The notes under the pieces: generated by a model
Told to the model about the DNA's origin: nothing
The model's input: the letters and a program-made list of their open reading frames with translations, nothing else
Databases searched by the model: none
Made by a program: the position numbers and the translations under genes
Source of the DNA: Bradyrhizobium sp. cir1
GTDB lineage: Bacteria > Pseudomonadota > Alphaproteobacteria > Rhizobiales > Xanthobacteraceae
Direction: 5' to 3'
DNA: 64,000 nucleotides
Assembly: GCF_014198245.1 (NCBI RefSeq)
Contig: NZ_JACIHE010000005.1
Coordinates: 248,001-312,000, forward strand
In this document: positions 38,454 to 45,845 of the stretch, one piece after another
Position numbering within the stretch: the stretch's first letter is position 1
How the letters are laid out: each line of letters starts with the position of its first letter

Positions 38454-39163
38454 AAAAACTGCTTCGCAATACGCTGCGAAGCAGCTTCGTTCAGCGTGCC
38501 GTCGGGGTCCTGGCGGCCGAATATCTGCGCTTTGTCTGGCGGACCAACACATTCACGTTCGATCCGCCGGACGTCTATGAACGTGTCGAGCCGCAGATCC
38601 CGGCCATCTTCGCCTTCTGGCACGGCCAGCACTTCCTCACCCCGTTCATCAAGAACAAGGACTGGTACAAGGCCAGGGTCCTGATCTCCCGGCATCGCGA
38701 CGGCGAGTTCAATGCCATCGCCGCCGAGCGGCTCGGCATCGGCACGATCAGGGGTTCCGGCGATCATGGCGGGGCCTTTCACCGCAAGGGCGGGGTCGGC
38801 GCCTTCAAGGAAATGGTGCGGACGCTCCAGGACGGTTGTAATGTCGCGCTGACCGCCGATGTCCCCAAGCGTTCCCGCGTGGCCGGGCTCGGCATCATCA
38901 TGCTGGCACGGGAGTCGGGACGGCCGATCATGCCTTTCGCGATGGCGACCAGCCGCTTCATCCGGCTCAAGAACTGGGACCGCACCACCATCAATTTGCC
39001 ATTCGGGCGGGGCGCATTGGTCGGCATCAAGGAAATCCACGTTCCGCCGGACGCCGACGCCGCGACGATGGAAGCGCTGCGGCGGGAGCTGGAGGAGACG
39101 CTGAACGAGGCGACCCGGCGCGCCTATGCGCAGCTCGGCCGCCCGGGACCGGAAGATGCCTAA
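38450..39163 (+). CDS. DUF374 lysophospholipid/lipid A acyltransferase-like protein
   Basis: A 237-residue membrane-associated acyltransferase-like protein. IFAFWHGQHFLTPF, SRHRDGEFNAIAAERLGIGT, GVGAFKEMVRTLQDGCNVAL and TADVPKRSRVAGLGIIMLA correspond to the DUF374 variant of the acyltransferase fold, often found beside waaA. The start is TTG 38450, overlapping the DUF4170 stop. It probably adds or remodels an acyl chain on a lipid A or phospholipid precursor; the exact reaction is unproven. Confidence 0.85.
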   Translation: MKKLLRNTLRSSFVQRAVGVLAAEYLRFVWRTNTFTFDPPDVYERVEPQIPAIFAFWHGQHFLTPFIKNKDWYKARVLISRHRDGEFNAIAAERLGIGTIRGSGDHGGAFHRKGGVGAFKEMVRTLQDGCNVALTADVPKRSRVAGLGIIMLARESGRPIMPFAMATSRFIRLKNWDRTTINLPFGRGALVGIKEIHVPPDADAATMEALRRELEETLNEATRRAYAQLGRPGPEDA

Positions 39164-40472
39164 ATCGCTGCCCATCGCGCTGCCGATCACGCTGCGGATG
39201 TACCGGCGCCTGGCTAGCGGCCTGGTGCCGCTCGCGCCTGCGCTGATCAAGCGGCGGCTGAAGCAGGGCAAGGAAGACCCCGCGCGGGTCGGCGAACGGC
39301 GCGGCCTGTCCCGCGATGTGCGGCCGCACGGCCCGCTGGTCTGGATCCACGGCGCCAGCGTCGGCGAAGTGCTGGCTGCTGCGGCGCTGATCGAGCGCCT
39401 GCGCGACCTCAACCTGCGCATCCTGCTCACCTCGGGCACCGTCACCTCGGCAGCCGTCGTCGCAAAACGGTTTCCGCCCGACGTCATCCATCAATACGTG
39501 CCGTATGATTCGCCGCGCTATGTCGCGCGCTTCCTCGACCACTGGAAGCCGTCGCTGGCGCTGTTCATCGAATCCGATTTGTGGCCCAACCTGATCCTGG
39601 CGGCCGCCGCGCGCCGCGTGCCGATGGTGCTGATCAACGGGCGGATGTCGCCGCGCTCCTTCCCGCGCTGGCGGCGCATGCACGGCACCATCTCGGCGCT
39701 GCTGTCGCGGTTCGACATCTGTCTGGCGCAGTCCAGGACCGATGCGGAGCGCTTCTCCACGCTCGGCAGCCGCGACGTCGTCACCACGGGCAATCTCAAG
39801 CTCGACGTGCCGGCACCGCCGGCCGATCCCGCCAAGCTCGAACGGCTGATGGCGATGACGCGCGGGCGCCCGATCATCGTCGCCGCCTCGACCCATCCGG
39901 GCGAGGACGAGATGCTGGTCGCCGCGCATCGCAGCCTCGTCGGTTTCTTCCCGCAGCTTTTGACCGTGATCGTGCCGCGGCATCCCGATCGCGGCTCCTC
40001 GATCGCGGGCCTCGTCACGGCGTCGGGCCTCAAGCCCGCCTTGCGCTCGCGCGAGGAGCTGCCGACGGCCGCGACCGACGTCTACGTCGCCGACACCATG
40101 GGCGAGCTCGGCCTGTTCTATCGCCTCTCGCCCATCGTGTTCATGGGTGGATCGCTGATCCACCACGGCGGGCAAAACCCGATCGAGGCGATCAAGCTCG
40201 GGGCCGCCATCGTCCACGGTCCGCACGTCTTCAACTTCACCGAGGTCTACGAAGCGCTCGATGCGAGCGGTGGCGCGCGCCAGGCCGACACGCCGGAAGC
40301 GCTGGTCAAGCAGCTCGGCCAGCTGCTGGCCGATCCCACGTTGCGCGACAAGATGCAGCAGGCAGGTGCCGGCGTCGTCGAGCAACTCGGCGGCGCGCTC
40401 AACCGCACCATGACCGCGCTCGAGCCCTATCTGCTGCAATTGCGGATCGAGATGGGAGCCGCCAATGCGTGA
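39156..40472 (+). CDS. waaA: 3-deoxy-D-manno-octulosonic acid transferase WaaA (KdtA)
   Basis: A 438-residue GT30 enzyme. LVWIHGASVGEVLAAAALIE carries the catalytic Glu motif, ILLTSGTVTSAAVVAKRFPP and ALFIESDLWPNLILAAAARR are conserved, and STHPGEDEMLVAAHRSL plus GGSLIHHGGQNPIEAIKLGA form the CMP-KDO site. It adds KDO to lipid IVA at the inner membrane. ATG 39156 overlaps the acyltransferase stop by 8 bp; a frame extending upstream (39126) is inside the previous gene. Confidence 0.95.
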   Translation: MPKSLPIALPITLRMYRRLASGLVPLAPALIKRRLKQGKEDPARVGERRGLSRDVRPHGPLVWIHGASVGEVLAAAALIERLRDLNLRILLTSGTVTSAAVVAKRFPPDVIHQYVPYDSPRYVARFLDHWKPSLALFIESDLWPNLILAAAARRVPMVLINGRMSPRSFPRWRRMHGTISALLSRFDICLAQSRTDAERFSTLGSRDVVTTGNLKLDVPAPPADPAKLERLMAMTRGRPIIVAASTHPGEDEMLVAAHRSLVGFFPQLLTVIVPRHPDRGSSIAGLVTASGLKPALRSREELPTAATDVYVADTMGELGLFYRLSPIVFMGGSLIHHGGQNPIEAIKLGAAIVHGPHVFNFTEVYEALDASGGARQADTPEALVKQLGQLLADPTLRDKMQQAGAGVVEQLGGALNRTMTALEPYLLQLRIEMGAANA

Positions 40473-41481
40473 GCCGGCCTTCTGGTACCGGCCACGTTCC
40501 CTTCAATCGTACGCGCTATGGCCGCTCGGTGCGCTCTACGGCGCGATCACCGAACGGCGCATGCTGCGCCAGGGCTTCGACGCCAGCATCCCCGTGGTCT
40601 GCGTCGGCAACTACCATGTCGGCGGCGCCGGCAAGACGCCGACCGTTCTGGCGCTGGTCAAGCTCCTCCGCGAGCTCGGCGAGACGCCGGTGGTGCTCAG
40701 TCGCGGCTATGGCGGGCGCCTGAAGGGCCCTGTCATGGTCGATCGCGAGCGCTACACCGCCGCCGACGTCGGCGACGAGCCCTTGATGATGGCGCGCGAC
40801 GTGCCTGTTGCCGTCGCGCGCGACCGCCTCGACGGCGTGGCGCTGGCGAAGTCGCGAGGCGCCACCGTGATCCTGATGGACGACGGCTTCCAGAACCCGC
40901 GCCTGCTGAAGGATGCCTCGCTGATTGTGATCGACAGCGAGCGCGGCCTTGGCAATGGTCAGGTGTTTCCCGCCGGCCCCCTGCGCGCGCCGCTGCAGGC
41001 GCAGCTCGCGCGCACCGACGCGCTGGTCCTGATTGGCGACGGCCGCGCCGCGAACGATGTCGCCGCCGAGCTCGCCAAGCGCAACAAGCCCGAGCTGCGC
41101 GCGCGCTTGAAGCCGGATGCGGCTTCGCTCGCGCAGCTCCTTGGCAAGCGGGTCTTCGCCTTCGCCGGCATCGGCGATCCCGCGCGCTTCTTCCGCACCT
41201 TGCGCGCCAGCGGCATCGATGTCGCGCGCACGCGCCGCTTCGATGATCATCACATGTTCTCGCGCGAGGAGATCGCCGCGCTCGGGGCAGAAGCGCAGCG
41301 CGAGCAGCTCACGCTGGTGACGACGGAAAAGGATCTTGCCCGCCTGCATGGCAGCGAAGGCGTGCCCGCCGGCATCGTGCCGTTCGCCGTCCAGCTCGAA
41401 TTCGACGACCCGGCCAAGCTGCGGCAACTGATCGGCGATCACCTCTACAAGGCGCGCGAGCGAAGATTCAGTGCGCGATGA
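40465..41481 (+). CDS. lpxK: Tetraacyldisaccharide 4'-kinase LpxK
   Basis: A 338-residue lipid A kinase. Walker A is VGGAGKTPTVLALVKLL, with VLSRGYGGRL and VILMDDGFQNPRLLKDASLI following, as in LpxK. It phosphorylates the 4' position of the lipid A disaccharide. It overlaps the waaA stop by 8 bp and is the last gene of the run cysQ-like/DUF4170/DUF374/waaA/lpxK. In this genome the DUF2093 gene that often follows lpxK is displaced by about 4 kb. Confidence 0.95.
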   Translation: MREPAFWYRPRSLQSYALWPLGALYGAITERRMLRQGFDASIPVVCVGNYHVGGAGKTPTVLALVKLLRELGETPVVLSRGYGGRLKGPVMVDRERYTAADVGDEPLMMARDVPVAVARDRLDGVALAKSRGATVILMDDGFQNPRLLKDASLIVIDSERGLGNGQVFPAGPLRAPLQAQLARTDALVLIGDGRAANDVAAELAKRNKPELRARLKPDAASLAQLLGKRVFAFAGIGDPARFFRTLRASGIDVARTRRFDDHHMFSREEIAALGAEAQREQLTLVTTEKDLARLHGSEGVPAGIVPFAVQLEFDDPAKLRQLIGDHLYKARERRFSAR

Positions 41482-41509
41482 TTCCGCAGGGGCGGCAAAG
41501 CGGCCGGTT

Positions 41510-41887
41510 TCAACTCGGAAAGCATGCCCGGGCGGTCAGCGTCACCGGGGAGAGATTGAGAATCTCCGGAAAGTTGAATGCATAACTCGCGCTCACCTGG
41601 TTGCCGCATGCTGACGTGGAAAAGGTGAACGTCTCCGCAGGGAGCGTGAGGCCGTACGCCTGCTGGGCAGCGTAGCTCGTGATGGCGCTGCTGCTTGGGC
41701 AGAGCGTGCTGTTGACGGTTGCGCAACGCGCCGCCATCTCGCTCCCGTGCTGGATCCCCAGCTGAGTCCAGAACAGCAGTCCGAATTCGATGATGCCAAA
41801 TATGAACAGGAAGAACACCGGAGCGGTCAGCGCAAATTCCAGCGCCGATGCGCCCCTCTTGTCTCGCCATAACGCGGTGAGTTTCAC
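41510..41887 (-). CDS. TadE-family pilus assembly protein (125 aa)
   Basis: A short TadE-like pseudopilin: RDKRGASALEFALTAPVFFL followed by FIFGIIEFGLLFWTQLGIQH, the characteristic processing-site Glu and hydrophobic helix of the TadE domain. The C-terminal part holds three Cys. ATG 41887 overlaps by 4 bp the stop of the upstream TadE gene, so it is co-translated with it. Member of a TadG-TadE-TadE trio for a Flp/Tad pilus, with the tad secretion genes not in the window. Confidence 0.87.
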   Translation of the reverse strand: MKLTALWRDKRGASALEFALTAPVFFLFIFGIIEFGLLFWTQLGIQHGSEMAARCATVNSTLCPSSSAITSYAAQQAYGLTLPAETFTFSTSACGNQVSASYAFNFPEILNLSPVTLTARACFPS

Positions 41888-42387
41888 TGCAGCCTCGCAG
41901 TGGACTGCACGCTATAAGTGTATGAGGCTGCTACGATCTGGTAGTCGATCAGCGTAGAGTACGTCGCTCGCGCCGAGACCGTCGTGTATGTTCCAGCCTG
42001 CGCGCCGCCGGGGCACGCGGTCCCGCAAGTGACGGCGCTCACCCCCGCGCTCGTTGGACATCCGCAGAATTGGACCGGCGCAGGTGAAGCAGTGATGTTT
42101 GTGGCGTTGGTGGCGCTTGCTACGGCAGCGGAAATGCCACTCTCGTTGAAGCCGCGCGCAATTGCGTATTGCGCGCCCGCTTGTGCGGCATTTTCGACCT
42201 GCATCTTGCGATAGAGCGCAAGCCCGATGTCTGTCACCGAAACGGCCATCAGAGACAACACCGGAATCAAGATGCCGAATTCGGCGGCCGCGACGCCACT
42301 CTTGTCGCGGACAGCGGCGCGGACGTGCCCCGTCAGCGAATTGAGCAGTCGAAGGTGGCGCTTCGATGAGAAATTCTGGCTTTGCAT
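41884..42387 (-). CDS. TadE-family pilus assembly protein (167 aa)
   Basis: RDKSGVAAAEFGILIPVLSL and MAVSVTDIGLALYRKMQVEN form the TadE domain near residues 30-75. The remainder is small-residue rich, with a Cys pair in QFCGCPTS and a further pair in VTCGTACPG. ATG 42387 lies 11 bp after the TadG stop (minus direction). The long open frame that continues upstream to 43137 is a shadow of TadG. It probably acts in the periplasm in Flp pilus assembly. Confidence 0.85.
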   Translation of the reverse strand: MQSQNFSSKRHLRLLNSLTGHVRAAVRDKSGVAAAEFGILIPVLSLMAVSVTDIGLALYRKMQVENAAQAGAQYAIARGFNESGISAAVASATNATNITASPAPVQFCGCPTSAGVSAVTCGTACPGGAQAGTYTTVSARATYSTLIDYQIVAASYTYSVQSTARLQ

Positions 42388-42398
42388 GGGTCCAAACC

Positions 42399-43721
42399 TC
42401 ATTCGATGAGCTGCGCGGTTTGCGAACCTATCGTCGCGGTGCCGAGCGCGGTACAATCGACCTGGAGATTCGACGTGCCGCTGAATGTCAGCGTATCCGC
42501 GATGATCTTGGTGCAGGATGTGCTCGTGCCGTTGCCGCCACTGAAGCTGAGGTTCGCCTTTGGCAGGTAGATGGCACCGCCGAAGTTCTGTGTACTGCCG
42601 CCGGTGAGATTGAAGGCGGTTCCGGCCGGCATATTGCGGTCGCCGTACATGACGATGCCTTTCGTGGGGCCACTGGTCGGCGCCGTCAGGTTGACGGTCG
42701 CGTTGCTGCCGATTGAAGCGGTGCCCCAGTCGCTTCCCGAGCCCGTAAACACCAGGGTCACGCCGCTGCCTGTGATGGTGGCATTTCCAGCGACGCTCAA
42801 GTTTGCTCCGTCCAGATAATAGACGCCTGGACTGAGGTTCAGGACTGCGCCGGCATTGACCGTAATGCTGCCCATGTAGCAGCCGGGGTCGAGCGTGTTT
42901 GTTTTTCCATTGGCGTTGACCGTGATCTTGGCGTTGGTGCAACTCGGCCTCGCGGGGGGAGAGACGTTGGCATACGGGTCGGCGACGGGCATGATGTGCG
43001 TCCTGACGCCGTTGGTCGCCGTGATGCTGCTCGCGCCTGAGACGTCGCCAACCACTCCGACCTGGTTTGCTGCAACCGAGGCGCTGCCGGCGACGTTGAG
43101 CGAGGGGCTCGCACCCGAGTTGCTGTAGAGGTTGCACTTGATCAGGTTGAGCTGGTTGCCGCCGCTGACGTTGACAGCGGGACTTGCGCTTGAGTTGAGC
43201 GCAAGTACGCAGCCTGTCCCGGAATTGGGCAGGGCGACAGAGCGGGCGGTTATCTGTACAGGATCCGATCCGAACAAGGCTGACAGCAACCGCTGTTGCG
43301 GTTGACTCACGATGACTTCGATTGCCTGCGAATTCGAGGCATGATTGCCCGTTTTCGGTGGCTGGTTCACCGTGACCGTGACGTTGCTCGCCCCGTTGGC
43401 GTAACCGTAGTTTGCCGTAACCGCTCTGGCTTCGGACAAGAAGTCGGTCCCGGCACTCGCCGCCGTCGCGGCACTCACCGCGCCAGAGTCAGCCGCGCTC
43501 TGCATATTCTTGTGCTTGTAGTACCACCATCCGACTTCGGTGCCGAGGCCCGCGGTGCCGACCAGGACCGGCATCAGCAGCGCCGAAACGATCACATAGC
43601 TGCCCGACTGATCTCGGGCGAAACGTTGGAGCAGGCTAACCGATCGCTCGCGCCGCCGGGCATGACCCTCCGCACGAAACGGTGCATCGAACGAACGGTT
43701 GCAAAGTCCCCGGCGGTCCAT
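42399..43721 (-). CDS. TadG-like pilus assembly protein with repetitive C-terminal domain
   Basis: A 440-residue protein. The TadG N-terminal domain is at residues 30-75: RFARDQSGSYVIVSALLMPV then LVGTAGLGTEVGWWYYKHKN and MQSAADSGAVSAA. From about residue 150 it is Gly/Ser/Asn/Thr-rich with regular short strands (e.g. ASPSLNVAGSASVAANQVGV, AGAVLNLSPGVYYLDGANLS), like a beta-helix or polymeric-adhesin domain. The start 43721 has AGGA upstream; GTG at residue 28 is an alternative. Head gene of the TadG-TadE-TadE set. Confidence 0.83.
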   Translation of the reverse strand: MDRRGLCNRSFDAPFRAEGHARRRERSVSLLQRFARDQSGSYVIVSALLMPVLVGTAGLGTEVGWWYYKHKNMQSAADSGAVSAATAASAGTDFLSEARAVTANYGYANGASNVTVTVNQPPKTGNHASNSQAIEVIVSQPQQRLLSALFGSDPVQITARSVALPNSGTGCVLALNSSASPAVNVSGGNQLNLIKCNLYSNSGASPSLNVAGSASVAANQVGVVGDVSGASSITATNGVRTHIMPVADPYANVSPPARPSCTNAKITVNANGKTNTLDPGCYMGSITVNAGAVLNLSPGVYYLDGANLSVAGNATITGSGVTLVFTGSGSDWGTASIGSNATVNLTAPTSGPTKGIVMYGDRNMPAGTAFNLTGGSTQNFGGAIYLPKANLSFSGGNGTSTSCTKIIADTLTFSGTSNLQVDCTALGTATIGSQTAQLIE

Positions 43722-43810
43722 GCGTTCCTGCCCTTCTTGCCACTTTTTCCCAAGTCAGGGTGATACAGGCGACTTAAACTTGGCCCAACGGGAACGAGAC
43801 AATTTTAGAT

Positions 43811-43831
43811 ATCGGCTGACAGTCAGCCGAT
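43811..43831. promoter_or_regulatory. Perfect 21-bp palindrome upstream of a small-gene remnant
   Basis: ATCGGCTGAC, one A, GTCAGCCGAT. With no loop it is unlikely to be a terminator; a protein-binding site is more plausible. It lies 48 bases before the ATG at 43879. Confidence 0.45.
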
Positions 43832-43878
43832 CTTCATGGCCGCGTCCCTATCGATATGTCTCCGACCAGGAGAATTCG

Positions 43879-44028
43879 ATGAAACTGCGGTCCGCAATCG
43901 TTGCCGCCAGCCTCGTATGTCTGCCGGTTTTGCCCGCCCTACGGCGCTGCCCTGTGGGTGCCGTGACGATCGGCCGCGCCATGGTCCGACGGAACGTGCT
44001 TGCCTGCGAAGCCGGCAACGGTCCGTGA
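43879..44028 (+). pseudogene. Decayed paralogue of the small secreted gene at 44970
   Basis: The ribosome-binding region and first codons (CAGGAGAATTCGATGAAACT) match those at 44957-44976, and the first 15 residues MKLRSAIVAASLVCL parallel MKLPSAAIVASLVCL. The match then loses frame: the predicted product ends after 49 residues, rich in Arg and Cys, with no counterpart to the conserved C-terminus. DNA further on (GCTTGCCTGCGAAGCCGGCA) still aligns loosely with the intact copy. A duplicated, frameshifted remnant is the simplest reading. Confidence 0.6.
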
Positions 44029-44052
44029 TCGCGGTTCAGCAGTCAGTCATGC

Positions 44053-44139
44053 TCACCACGCCCCAACGACCATCAATCCGATAGTGGTCAGGCGCGAGAC
44101 GCAGGTCACCATGACAGTATAGCATTCGGGCGCGTTCAT
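44053..44139 (-). CDS. Putative 28-residue small protein
   Basis: A minus-strand ATG at 44139 has GGGAGGC 4-10 bases upstream, and the product MNAPECYTVMVTCVSRLTTI plus GLMVVGAW is a plausible single hydrophobic helix with two Cys. The good Shine-Dalgarno is the main support; there is no family evidence. Confidence 0.4.
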   Translation of the reverse strand: MNAPECYTVMVTCVSRLTTIGLMVVGAW

Positions 44140-44209
44140 CGCTGCCTCCCGAATTGTTACCGATCGCTTGGTCACTGCCGCACGGGAGAGATTGCCGGTC
44201 TTGGCCGCT

Positions 44210-44395
44210 TCAACTCGGCGCGCCGCGGCCGGTCTTGCGGTCTGCCGCCGACCTCTCGTCGTCACTCTGATCCGAAAGAAGATAGTCCGCTTCGAGTGCT
44301 TCAAAGCGTTCAGCTGCGATCAGAAGCTGTTTGCGCATTTCGGCGAGGCGGGCGCGGCAATATTCGCGATAGAGCAAGTCCAGTATGATGGGCAT
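44210..44395 (-). CDS. Short hypothetical protein (61 aa)
   Basis: Begins MPIILDLLYREYCRARLAEM and continues with an amphipathic RKQLLIAAERFEALEADYL helix and a charged, disordered tail. The coiled-coil-like N-terminus is reminiscent of short proteins annotated as hypothetical in Bradyrhizobium. An in-frame ATG 12 bases earlier (44407) is possible. No function can be assigned. Confidence 0.5.
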   Translation of the reverse strand: MPIILDLLYREYCRARLAEMRKQLLIAAERFEALEADYLLSDQSDDERSAADRKTGRGAPS

Positions 44396-44764
44396 GATCA
44401 CCCCCATCGATTGACTTTGAATTTACAGATATTCCACCGCGGATTTTCGAGGTGATCGTAGCCCGTCAGATGGCTCGTCGATATGAGCCCGTTCACAGAC
44501 TGCGCCAATTCCAAAGCTCAACGGCCGTTTGGTTGACTTGATTGTCTGTGCGATAAAAAGAACAGGGCCAATTACCTAACATGCAGTTTAGCAGCACTCT
44601 GTTTCAGCAAGACTTCGTCAAACAACTTAAGGGCGCCGGACCGCGACGAAAAATCCAACCACAGAGCGAAATGGCTTACCTCGGAGTGCAAGCACGATTC
44701 GATGCAACGCGGATCGGCACGACGAGGATCATTTCGCGGTGGGGCGTGCAGTTCAGCAGGTCCC
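44396..44764. other. Intergenic stretch without a supported gene
   Basis: About 370 bases before the next palindromic repeat. An open frame from 44581 runs into the repeat at 44765 and has no ribosome-binding site, so it is not called. Confidence 0.45.
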
Positions 44765-44902
44765 GTAGGGTGGGTTAGCCTTGCGACCGCGCGAAGCGCG
44801 GTTGCCGGGCGTAACCCACCAACTTCGCCCCGCATTCGCTGATGCACGGTGGGTTACGCCAGCGAACTGCGCTTCGCGCAGCCGCGAGCTAACCCACCCT
44901 AC
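44765..44902. repeat. Palindromic repeat, GTAGGGTGGGTTAG family, copy 1
   Basis: GTAGGGTGGGTTAG (44765-44778) at one end and CTAACCCACCCTAC (44889-44902) at the other form 14-bp terminal inverted repeats; inside are GCGCGAAGCGCG, GTAACCCACC and GGTGGGTTACGCC. Related elements at 45286-45411 and 60865-60954. Confidence 0.85.
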
Positions 44903-44969
44903 AGCACCTGCCATTCAGCCGGCATTCATCGCAAAACTTCTATCCGTTCCAGACGATCAGGAGAATTCG

Positions 44970-45272
44970 ATGAAACTGCCGTCCGCCGCCATCGTCGCCA
45001 GCCTTGTGTGTCTGATTGTTGCGCCCGTATTTGCGCAGACGGCGGCGCCGTCTGCCGCTCCCACCACCGTGCCGGTTCCCGCGACCAAGCGCGTCACCTG
45101 TCTCGCTACGACGGCAAGCCTGAATGGCCAGGACAAGCGCGACCAGCTGCAGCTGTGCATGGCACAGGCGCGGGTCGATTGCCTGAAGCAGGCGATCGAT
45201 CAGAAGGTCGTCGGGGAGCCCAGGAAGAGCTTTATCAAGACGTGCGTAGGCGGAGATGCCACGGAGCAATGA
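44970..45272 (+). CDS. Small secreted protein, PsiF-like
   Basis: ATG 44970 with CAGGAGA upstream. The 100-residue product has a signal peptide (MKLPSAAIVASLVCLIVAPV, cleavage near FAQTA), an Ala/Pro/Thr linker, and a 55-residue domain with four Cys: RVTCLATTASLNGQ, LQLCMAQARVDCLKQA and SFIKTCVG. The pattern of a Cys/Ala helix followed by GEPRKSFIKTCVG resembles the PsiF repeat. Intact partner of the decayed copy at 43879. Periplasmic; function unknown. Confidence 0.65.
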   Translation: MKLPSAAIVASLVCLIVAPVFAQTAAPSAAPTTVPVPATKRVTCLATTASLNGQDKRDQLQLCMAQARVDCLKQAIDQKVVGEPRKSFIKTCVGGDATEQ

Positions 45273-45285
45273 ACAAACGCGATGC

Positions 45286-45411
45286 CGTGGGGTGGGCAAA
45301 GCGACTTGTCCGCCGAAGCTCGGAGAGCGAAGGCGGAAGCGTGCCCACGTTGCTCGTCGCGGTCCTGGAAAGATGGTGGGCACGGCGCTTTGCGCCTTTG
45401 CCCACCCTACG
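45286..45411. repeat. Palindromic repeat, GTGGGCAAAGCG / CTTTGCCCACCC type
   Basis: GGGGTGGGCAAAGCG near 45289 is mirrored by CGCTTTGCGCCTTTGCCCAC(CCTACG) ending at 45411; the inside holds AAGCTCGGAGAGCGAAGG and a further GTGGGCACGGCG. Related to the GGGTGGGTT family. Confidence 0.7.
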
Positions 45412-45432
45412 AGAGTTACGAGAGCCGAAGGA

Positions 45433-45657
45433 TCACGACTGCTTCAGCGCGCCCGGAAAGTGCCGCTGCAGCACCGCGGCGGGCGTGGCGTAGGCTTCCT
45501 GCAGATCCACGCTCCAGTACTTCAATTCGTCGAGCGGGATTCGCGTGTCGGTGATGGCGCAGCGCACGAAGGTCCCCGGCGAGATCACGCGGAAATCGCC
45601 GTCGAGATATTGCACCTGCGCTTCGCCATGGCCGGAAGAGCCGAACTTGTTCAGCAA
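45433..45657 (-). CDS. DUF2093 domain protein
   Basis: A 74-residue protein whose middle, GEAQVQYLDGDFRVISPGTF then VRCAITDTRIPLDELKYWSV and DLQEAYATPA, is the DUF2093 signature. The start is TTG 45657 with GGAG about 10 bases upstream. Cytoplasmic; function unknown. The gene is usually next to lpxK or xseA in alphaproteobacteria, and xseA is indeed the next minus-strand gene of the backbone. Confidence 0.85.
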   Translation of the reverse strand: MLNKFGSSGHGEAQVQYLDGDFRVISPGTFVRCAITDTRIPLDELKYWSVDLQEAYATPAAVLQRHFPGALKQS

Positions 45658-45845
45658 GGTCGAAAGTCTCCGTGGAAGGCCCCTGAGGGCACGATGTGTT
45701 GGACGGGATGTAGCATAGATAGGGTGGCTTGTCCGCCCGTTAAACCCACCGGTTTGTGATGTTTTGGCGCCGTTTCCGCGTGATAGTGCTCCAGGCGAAG
45801 GATTGTCCCGGCGTTCGCGGCCGGCACCTGATACGGCAGAGTCCG

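Noticed and set aside
44581..44778. 65-codon plus-strand frame before the 44765 repeat
   Set aside because: Ends inside the palindromic repeat, has no ribosome-binding site and no homologous look.
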